The notes beneath the pieces were generated by a model. That model was not told the DNA's origin. It was given only the letters and a program-made list of their open reading frames with translations, and did no database searches. A program made the translations under genes and the position numbers. 34,059 nt of DNA from Acidobacteriaceae bacterium (GTDB lineage Bacteria > Acidobacteriota > Terriglobia > Terriglobales > Acidobacteriaceae): positions 1 to 34,059 of the forward strand of contig JASHUR010000315.1 in assembly GCA_030039895.1 (NCBI GenBank). The letters are read 5' to 3'. Position 1 is the first letter of the stretch; every line of letters begins with the position of its first letter. Shown here piece by piece: positions 27,586-34,059 of the stretch.

Positions 27586-29741
27586 TGCTTCGCCCGTCGC
27601 TCGACAAGCCGATCGTTCAGCCGCAGTGCAATTCCAGCCGGCAGCGCCGCCAGCCACAGTGCCCGCGCCCGCATCGAACCGACTTCTCCAATTTGCGTTC
27701 TTGCCGAAATTCCCTGCATCCAGGAAAACCGAATGTAGTTGGCGGCTGCCCGGTAGAATCGAACCGGCGCGTACGAAAACCAACCGATCTGGTGCCTAAA
27801 CAGGCTCAAGTGCGCGGCCCTGATTCCCGGCGCGTGCTTCAGTCCGGCGCTGGCGTTCACGCCGCACGACTGATGTCCCTGCACATCCGTCCTCTCGCCT
27901 GTATGGACCTTTAGCATTCTGCGGTTGACATGCCTTTGCAGGTACGACGCTGCTAGACGATTGATCACGGTGGTCTCGGGAAGATAGTTGCAATATCCGG
28001 CGATCAGCTCAAAGGGGTATTCCCTGATGATTTCTGTTCTGTAACACTGCCATGAGTCCTGAAATCGCTTCAGGCGGTAAGTTACTGCCAAGTGACTGCA
28101 GTCGAGCGGTGACATCGGCAAGTCCGGTCCATAGGGCGCCCCGTTTTGATCCATTGCTAGCACCGTGACCCCCGAGAATCGGTCTCGCTCTTTCGCAGGA
28201 ATGTTTTCCCAATGTTCCTTGAAACTCGACAGCGCATCAGCAACACACTCATCGTCGGAGTCAAGGCACACAAAAAATTCACCCCGAGCCAGTTCCAACG
28301 CCCGATTCCACGCCGCCGCCTTACCCGCGTTCTCTTGCCAGACATAGCGGATCGGGAAATTCGCGTTATGCTGCCAGATCTCGATCACATCGCGCGTACT
28401 ATCAGTTGAGCCGTCGTCCACAACCAACCACTCAAAGTCTCGCAATGTTTGGCGGCACAGGCTTTCATAAGGCCGTCGCAGCGTCCCGGCCCGGTTGTAG
28501 GTCGGCGTAACAACGGTAAACAATGGAGCTTTGTCAGCATCGGTCTCAACCCTCTCCGGAATGCTTTCAGATGGACTGAGTCCAGTACTGACGGAAGCAT
28601 GTTGCATTGTTGCTGATTCGTCAGCACAAATTGCCCGCATCAGCTCGTAATGCCCCCTGCACATCTGTTCAAGCGAATACTGGTTTTCGACTCGAGTTCG
28701 TGCATCTCTGGCAATCGCGCGGTATCGGCTTGCATCGCAAACAAGTAGTGCTGTCTGGACCGCTAGTTCTCTGGCATCCTTCGGAGGCACCAGAACCCCG
28801 CAACCGCCCGTCAGCAAGTCGCGTATCCCACGAACGTCAAACCCCACCACCGGCACCCCGGAAGCCATCGCCTCCGCGCAGGCTAGACCAAAGCCTTCGC
28901 ATTCACTTGTATGCCACAACACGGTCGCTTGACGCAGGTATTCCTCAGGCCGGGGTACCGATCCCCAGAACCTCACGTCATCATTCCATCCTTTCGCTCC
29001 CGCGACAGACGTCAATTCGTCCCGCATGGGCCCGTCTCCGACGAACCACAGCCGGGCACTCGGGAACTTCTTCTTCAGGATGGCAAAACTCTCCAGCGCA
29101 TGCAGTGGACCTTTTTGTGAAATCAACCTTCCGAGAAAGCCCACGATCACATCGTCTGTCGGGACGTGCTCTTCGAATGTGAATCGCTCCGTGTCCACAC
29201 CGTTCGGAATCACCACAATCTCCTCGCGAGCCAATCCGAGCCCCCTGGCTGCATCGTCGGCGAGCGAAGGTGATACAGCAGCTACCCGTGCCCGCAATAT
29301 GCGGCGAGCCCAGCGCTGTAATTCGCGGGACATTTTCCGCCGGACTGTCGCTGCGTCCCAGCACACGTCGTGCCCGTGCAAAACCCATAGCGTGGGAGCG
29401 GAAATTCTTGCCAGCGCAGCCACGATTGCTGTTTTCGGGGAATGTATTGCCACTACATCGGGCCGCAAGCGCGCAACAGTGCGTCGCAGCCGCCACGCAG
29501 CCATTGGCACCGACCAAGGCCAGCGAAATTCGTCCGCACTGAACAACGGCTGCCACCCAACGCCTCGGTACGGGCCATCGTCAAGTATGCGTTCGTCGCG
29601 TAGCGTAACAATGCGAGCCTCGCAACCTTCGCCATGCCCAGCCCGCGCAAGCTCCAGAACCACGCGTTCAGCCCCTGCCAATTGCAGGCTCTCAACCAGA
29701 AGAACAATTCGCATTTCCACGCCAGTCGTTGCACTGCTCAA
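27582..29741 (-). CDS. Bifunctional glycosyltransferase: GT4 (N-terminal) fused to GT2 (C-terminal)
   Basis: N-half MRIVLLVESLQLAGAERVVLELARAG, VIPNGVDTERF, VGFLGRLISQKGPLHALESF, TSECEGFGLACAEAMASGVPVVGFDVRGIRDLL; C-half FTVVTPTYNRAGTLRRPYESLCRQTLRDFEWLVVDDGSTDSTRDVIE, LARGEFFVCLDSDDE. Confidence 0.92.
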   Translation of the reverse strand: MSSATTGVEMRIVLLVESLQLAGAERVVLELARAGHGEGCEARIVTLRDERILDDGPYRGVGWQPLFSADEFRWPWSVPMAAWRLRRTVARLRPDVVAIHSPKTAIVAALARISAPTLWVLHGHDVCWDAATVRRKMSRELQRWARRILRARVAAVSPSLADDAARGLGLAREEIVVIPNGVDTERFTFEEHVPTDDVIVGFLGRLISQKGPLHALESFAILKKKFPSARLWFVGDGPMRDELTSVAGAKGWNDDVRFWGSVPRPEEYLRQATVLWHTSECEGFGLACAEAMASGVPVVGFDVRGIRDLLTGGCGVLVPPKDARELAVQTALLVCDASRYRAIARDARTRVENQYSLEQMCRGHYELMRAICADESATMQHASVSTGLSPSESIPERVETDADKAPLFTVVTPTYNRAGTLRRPYESLCRQTLRDFEWLVVDDGSTDSTRDVIEIWQHNANFPIRYVWQENAGKAAAWNRALELARGEFFVCLDSDDECVADALSSFKEHWENIPAKERDRFSGVTVLAMDQNGAPYGPDLPMSPLDCSHLAVTYRLKRFQDSWQCYRTEIIREYPFELIAGYCNYLPETTVINRLAASYLQRHVNRRMLKVHTGERTDVQGHQSCGVNASAGLKHAPGIRAAHLSLFRHQIGWFSYAPVRFYRAAANYIRFSWMQGISARTQIGEVGSMRARALWLAALPAGIALRLNDRLVERRAKQ

Positions 29742-30805
29742 TCGCTTACTATCACCGCCCGTTTTGAATTTGCCTGTTCTCGTATTGCGGTCCGCGCAAG
29801 GAACGGCACCACGAGGTCTTTTGCTAGTCCCCTGATGCCAATCCCTCCCTGCGATGTGGGCCTGTAGGTGCCGCCCACCAACAGTGAAAGCAAGCGGCCC
29901 GCGGTTCTGGCCTGCGATGGCGTTGCGGCATACAATGATGCCCTGAATGCCAGTGACTCTGCTCGCTCCTCGTGCCAGCGTTGAGCGCGTTGCAGGCGCA
30001 ACCGCAGTTCCGGTAAGCGTTCCGCTGCTCCGCTGAGCAATTTGGCGAAAAGGAGCTCCGTTTCCGCTTGGTCTGCGTATTCTGCATGGCCCACTCTAGC
30101 CGCTGGAGCATACTCTCTCAGACCGCCCGGGCGAAAGCCACATGTGTTTCTTTCGTGCTGCCGATAGAGAGCCAGCACATCCGGAATCAACACGATCCGT
30201 CCAATTGCTTCGGCGGCAAAGAAAAGCCAGTATTCGTGCCCCCTTTCTGGGGCTGACAGGGGTGGGGATGGTGGCATCTGCCTGAGAAGGCCAGCTCGAA
30301 ACACGCACGCGAAACCCGGGCACATGCGAAGCATAGATCCCAGCGGGCGCCATCCCCGTCGCCCATATGAATCAATACACGTTTCGCGTCGCGCCGATGG
30401 AGTGGAAAAACCGACTGGTCTAAGATTCGAGTCCACCACTCGCCCAGAGTGAACCACCAAATTGCTTTCAGTGTCGAGAATCGCTGCGGAGCACCTTTCT
30501 AGCTTCTCTTCAAGCCAAACGTCATCCTGATCAGAGAAAGCAATCAGCTCGCCGGAGCATAAAGACGCTGCGCGCAGGAAGTTTCTGCCATGTCCTAGCC
30601 TGTTTTCATTCTGATAGACGCGTACCAGAAAGGGCGCCACCACTTCAAACCTGCGCAGAATATCGAGCGTGGCATCGGTCGAGCCGTCATCACAAGCTAC
30701 AAGCTCCAGAGGCAAAAGCGTCTGCCGTGCCAGGCTTTCCAATTGCTCCTTTAAGAAGCGCTCGCCATTGTATGTGGCCATCGCCACGGAAACTTGAGGT
30801 TTCAT
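29738..30805 (-). CDS. Family 2 glycosyltransferase (rhamnosyltransferase-like)
   Basis: MKPQVSVAMATYNGERFLKEQLESLARQTLLPLELVACDDGSTDATLDIL, LIAFSDQDDVWLEEKLERC. ORF track start is 30865; ATGA overlap with next gene. Confidence 0.92.
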   Translation of the reverse strand: MKPQVSVAMATYNGERFLKEQLESLARQTLLPLELVACDDGSTDATLDILRRFEVVAPFLVRVYQNENRLGHGRNFLRAASLCSGELIAFSDQDDVWLEEKLERCSAAILDTESNLVVHSGRVVDSNLRPVGFSTPSARRETCIDSYGRRGWRPLGSMLRMCPGFACVFRAGLLRQMPPSPPLSAPERGHEYWLFFAAEAIGRIVLIPDVLALYRQHERNTCGFRPGGLREYAPAARVGHAEYADQAETELLFAKLLSGAAERLPELRLRLQRAQRWHEERAESLAFRASLYAATPSQARTAGRLLSLLVGGTYRPTSQGGIGIRGLAKDLVVPFLARTAIREQANSKRAVIVSD

Positions 30806-30836
30806 TTTCGCCTTGGTTGGGGCGTCGATGCGGCCG

Positions 30837-31595
30837 CTATTCAACGAGGAGTATGCCAATTCCATATCCTCCCTGACGGGGGTCGGCGATGATCTCTCGG
30901 TGAACGTAGCCGTGCTTTATTTCGCCCCAGAATCTTGGTACGCCCCCAACGGCTTCTGCCTGGCCCTCAACGATGTCGTGAAAAGCTATCAGTCCACCCT
31001 CACGGACCATTGGCCGATACGTCTCAAAATCGCTCTTTACGCCCTCGTAGTTATGGTCACCGTCGATGAAAAGGTAATCAAGCGGCTTATTCTCAAATAC
31101 AACCTTCACCTGTTCAAACATCTCCTTCGAGTGCGAATCTCCCTGAAGAAGGTGCAGCCGCTGATCTCGACGAGCGAAATGCCGATAGAGCCGCCTGCGA
31201 TGTGTACTGTAACCACCCCCGAATTTTCCACCAGGTAAGTCCACGCTTACCACAGTCGCATGTGGGCTTGCCAATCGTGTTAGCAGGAGCAGGGTTCCGC
31301 CGCGAAATGTCCCAATTTCCAGCGCCCTGTCAGGTCTCAGTTGAGCCAGAGTTTCGGCCAGCGCAACCAGCTCACCCCGAACCTGGCTCGCATTGAAGAA
31401 GTGATTGTCGAGAACAAAATCTGTGAGTTCGCGCGCATTTCTGTGATGCGCAATCGATAAATAGCGTGCCCAGCAGCAGCAGACTCGCCACCTCCAGGCC
31501 AGCTTGTAGCGGAGTGTATATCGGGTATCTGCAACCGGCCTCGGGCCGACAGGATCCTTCAGCGCGCCAGTTTGAGCAAGAGCCTGATCTGCCAT
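30837..31595 (-). CDS. Class I SAM methyltransferase / cephalosporin hydroxylase-like
   Basis: RALEIGTFRGGTLLLLTRLASPHATVVSVDLPGG, DYLFIDGDHNYEGVKSDFETY, GGLIAFHDI; start probably MADQALAQ (31595), overlapping the flippase 3' end by 37 nt. Confidence 0.82.
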   Translation of the reverse strand: MADQALAQTGALKDPVGPRPVADTRYTLRYKLAWRWRVCCCWARYLSIAHHRNARELTDFVLDNHFFNASQVRGELVALAETLAQLRPDRALEIGTFRGGTLLLLTRLASPHATVVSVDLPGGKFGGGYSTHRRRLYRHFARRDQRLHLLQGDSHSKEMFEQVKVVFENKPLDYLFIDGDHNYEGVKSDFETYRPMVREGGLIAFHDIVEGQAEAVGGVPRFWGEIKHGYVHREIIADPRQGGYGIGILLVE

Positions 31596-33091
31596 CTTTC
31601 CTCCAAGTTGAGTACATAGCGCCATGTGACCAGCAAAAATCCGATGGAAAGTAATAAAGTCAGAGCCGTATCGGTAAGCAGGAGCCGCGTATAAGCGGCG
31701 AGAAACGCCAAGCCTACTGCAAGCGCCCCTAAGATTGCGGTGCTGCGCGCCAAATCTTTGCCCGCAAGAAGGCGAGCAGGCGTCTGCGTTATCCAGCAGG
31801 CTGCAGCAAGGAGCAGTACGAAATCAGAAGTCACCCGAATGGCCCAAGCGGCCGCTGCTCCCGGCAGCCCGAACTTCGTAACCAGATACCAGACTAATCC
31901 GATATGGATAGGCAGTTCCGCTAGATGAAACTTGGCGGGAAGGTCCGGACGACCAATACCATACAGAAGGCTATACGGCACCTGGGCGAGTGAGTTGGCG
32001 AACACGGCTACAGCCATGATCTGGAGAACGAGCGTCCCCTCGCTGGCATACCTTGCACCCAGCCAAAGCGTCAAAGCCGGCCGAGCAAAGAAAGCCAATA
32101 GGAGAGCCAGAGGGCCCATAACCAGGATCAGGAACTTGAGGGATCTGACCAGTGTCTTTCGTATCCACTCCGAGTCTCCACGCCCGGCGGAGGTGCTAAA
32201 AGCCGGGAAAAGCGTTGACATGAGACTTGCCGGAAGAATCCAGAGCCTGGTTGCAATCAGGTAGGGCGGCGCATAAAACCCAACAGCGGCGACCGAAACG
32301 AGAGCACCGATCAGGAACCGATCGAAATAGACAAGGATCGGGCCGACAATGCCGGACACAGTCACCCAGCCGCCAAAACCGAGCAGCGAGCGAACCAGCC
32401 GGAAATCAAAAGCGATATGTGCCAACGCGGGATAGAGCCGTATGCAGGTGTAAGAAACGCATACAAGAGCGACGATGCGGGCCACAGCTAGCGAGAGTAC
32501 AACGGCGGGCAGCCCGAACCCCAGCGCCAGGACGCCCACGGGTAGAAGGTAACTGGTTGAACTCGCTGGTATGCTGATCGCGTTTAACAGATCAAAGCGC
32601 TGGGATGCGCCCAGAACACCCTGAATGGATGCGCTGGCAAAATCGAACGGCAACAGCGCCGCCATAATCAGAAAAATCACATTGGCCTGAGAATGGAGTT
32701 CGGCCGGGATCTTGAGCACGTGCTGCACAAGGAATGGAGATAACACGGCCAGCAAAATGCCACCGATAATCCCGAGACCAGTCTGACTGGCAACTGCCGT
32801 CCAGACGAGTTCTGGAAGTTTCTCGATTTCTCCTTTGCCCAGGAGTTCCGCCACGAACTTTGTGGTGGCAGGGCCTATTCCGAGGTTGAAAAGCGCGAAG
32901 TAGCCAACAACAATCCAAGCCAGCGAGTAAAGACCATAGCGATCCGGGCCCAGGTGATGGATCACATATGGAACGGTGACAATGGCCAATAGCAGCGGCA
33001 CAATTCGCCCGGCAAGGTTCAGGACGGTGTTGTGCGCGAGCCGCCGCCCGCTGATGTCAACTTGAGCCGCGGAATTTGGTTCAGTTTCCAT
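31559..33091 (-). CDS. Wzx-like oligosaccharide flippase (MOP/RfbX family)
   Basis: LAHNTVLNLAGRIVPLLLAIVTVPYVIHHLGPDRYGLYSLAWIVVGYFALFNLGIGPATTKFVAE; ~12-14 hydrophobic segments. Confidence 0.9.
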   Translation of the reverse strand: METEPNSAAQVDISGRRLAHNTVLNLAGRIVPLLLAIVTVPYVIHHLGPDRYGLYSLAWIVVGYFALFNLGIGPATTKFVAELLGKGEIEKLPELVWTAVASQTGLGIIGGILLAVLSPFLVQHVLKIPAELHSQANVIFLIMAALLPFDFASASIQGVLGASQRFDLLNAISIPASSTSYLLPVGVLALGFGLPAVVLSLAVARIVALVCVSYTCIRLYPALAHIAFDFRLVRSLLGFGGWVTVSGIVGPILVYFDRFLIGALVSVAAVGFYAPPYLIATRLWILPASLMSTLFPAFSTSAGRGDSEWIRKTLVRSLKFLILVMGPLALLLAFFARPALTLWLGARYASEGTLVLQIMAVAVFANSLAQVPYSLLYGIGRPDLPAKFHLAELPIHIGLVWYLVTKFGLPGAAAAWAIRVTSDFVLLLAAACWITQTPARLLAGKDLARSTAILGALAVGLAFLAAYTRLLLTDTALTLLLSIGFLLVTWRYVLNLEERWQIRLLLKLAR

Positions 33092-33129
33092 CAGTATCTC
33101 TCATACGCCAGAACCTACTCTTACTCTTA

Positions 33130-34059
33130 TTAGCGGACAATCAGGTACCCCGTAGCCCACAAAGCAGCGGTTCCTACACCCTTCACCACTGCCAATCCGA
33201 CGGTTTTTCCTCGGTCACCGGGCACATAGAGCAGGTCGTTTGCCTCAAGCGCAACGTCGTGTTCTTTGCGGTCCATAATCTTCCGCAGGTTTACCGGAAT
33301 GACTTGCCGTTGACCACCAGGGTTCTGGCGCACGATCACGGCCTTGGTCGGATCCGAGTCCGGTTGCCATCCGCCTGTCAGCGCCATAAGGTTCGCGATG
33401 GTGAGACGCTGATCACCTTTTAGATCAAAGGCTCCAGGGCTTTTGACAGCTCCCGCAACAAATACTCTCTGTCCGGAGAGAACCTGGATCGAATCGCCGG
33501 GCTTGATTTGAATATTGGAACCAGGGTCGGTTCCGGCCATCACCTTCGAAAGTTGAAGATCGTAAGAGACCACGCCGCCATTGGGATTAGCTCGAGTCAC
33601 AACCACACTATTTCCGGAATCGCCCTGCGGACCGCCCGATAGCATGAGCACTTCCTGCAGAGTGAAAGGGCGAATTTCTTCGAGGACTTGCGGTGTCCTT
33701 ACGTCACCCCCTACTACAACCGGCTTGCTTTCCACTTTGATGACAGCGACGCTCACTTGCGGGTCAAGCAAGATCTGAAGCCGTTTCAGTTCAGCGGCTA
33801 CCTGCTCTTCAATCTGTTGAGTCTTCTCCCCCTCTATATTGAGCGCCTGAGGTAAGTAGGACAGCTGCAATGCTCCGTAAGAACCAACGACCGCAGTTTG
33901 ATCGAGTTCAGCCATGTTATAGACCGTGATCTCCAGAACATCTCCCGGTCCTACGCGATACTCGGGCGGGGCCTCCGTAGGTAAAGAAACTGATGCTGCT
34001 GGACTGCTCCCTTGTCCGGGCGAGGACGAGGAAGGTGATTGGACTGATGGCTCTGACTG
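33130..34059 (-). CDS. Wza-like polysaccharide export protein with SLBB domains (5' end beyond window)
   Basis: Open frame to the window edge: ...PTEAPPEYRVGPGDVLEITVYNMAELDQTAVVGSYGALQLSYL..., VGGDVRTPQVL, VFVAGAVKSPGAFDL, LYVPGDRGKT. Confidence 0.92.
   Translation of the reverse strand, partial: QSEPSVQSPSSSSPGQGSSPAASVSLPTEAPPEYRVGPGDVLEITVYNMAELDQTAVVGSYGALQLSYLPQALNIEGEKTQQIEEQVAAELKRLQILLDPQVSVAVIKVESKPVVVGGDVRTPQVLEEIRPFTLQEVLMLSGGPQGDSGNSVVVTRANPNGGVVSYDLQLSKVMAGTDPGSNIQIKPGDSIQVLSGQRVFVAGAVKSPGAFDLKGDQRLTIANLMALTGGWQPDSDPTKAVIVRQNPGGQRQVIPVNLRKIMDRKEHDVALEANDLLYVPGDRGKTVGLAVVKGVGTAALWATGYLIVR

Noticed and set aside
1-34059. CRISPR arrays, transposases, integrases, toxin-antitoxin or phage genes
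   Set aside because: Looked for regular repeats and signature proteins; none found in the window.

Overview
The window looks like a high-GC, probably acidobacterial, chromosomal segment (lineage is inferred from protein style only). It has two halves. Positions 1-12.0 kb carry housekeeping and metabolic genes: a truncated family-2 glycosyltransferase, dnaE, a small zinc-ribbon protein, a Tat-exported sugar isomerase-like protein, kynureninase plus tryptophan 2,3-dioxygenase, a secreted hypothetical, glutamate formimidoyltransferase, a PagL-like outer-membrane lipid A deacylase, YebC, a small HMA-like protein and a HAD phosphatase. A tRNA-Arg(ACG) gene at 12079-12155 marks the boundary. From about 12.4 kb to the right edge, all genes run leftward on the minus strand and form an exopolysaccharide export/assembly locus. 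It contains a Wza-like export protein, Wzx-like flippase, two methyltransferases, several GT2/GT4 glycosyltransferases including a GT4-GT2 fusion, an AsnB-type amidotransferase, a Wzy-like membrane protein, an NDP-sugar epimerase, a WecA-like transferase fused to a FlaA1/CapD-like N-terminal region, a UDP-HexNAc dehydrogenase and a large secreted glycosidase-like protein. The most interesting observations are: a strong Shine-Dalgarno and signal peptide on the glycosidase-like protein that can only be reached from a non-canonical ATT start; a 24-bp perfect palindrome inside asnB; a 13-bp inverted repeat inside a GT4 gene; the PNPT/CapD-like and GT4/GT2 fusions; a possible uronamide-forming gene combination; and an apparent outer-membrane receptor remnant beside the tRNA gene. 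No CRISPR array, transposase or integrase was seen. All assignments come from reading the sequence by eye; no database searches were run.
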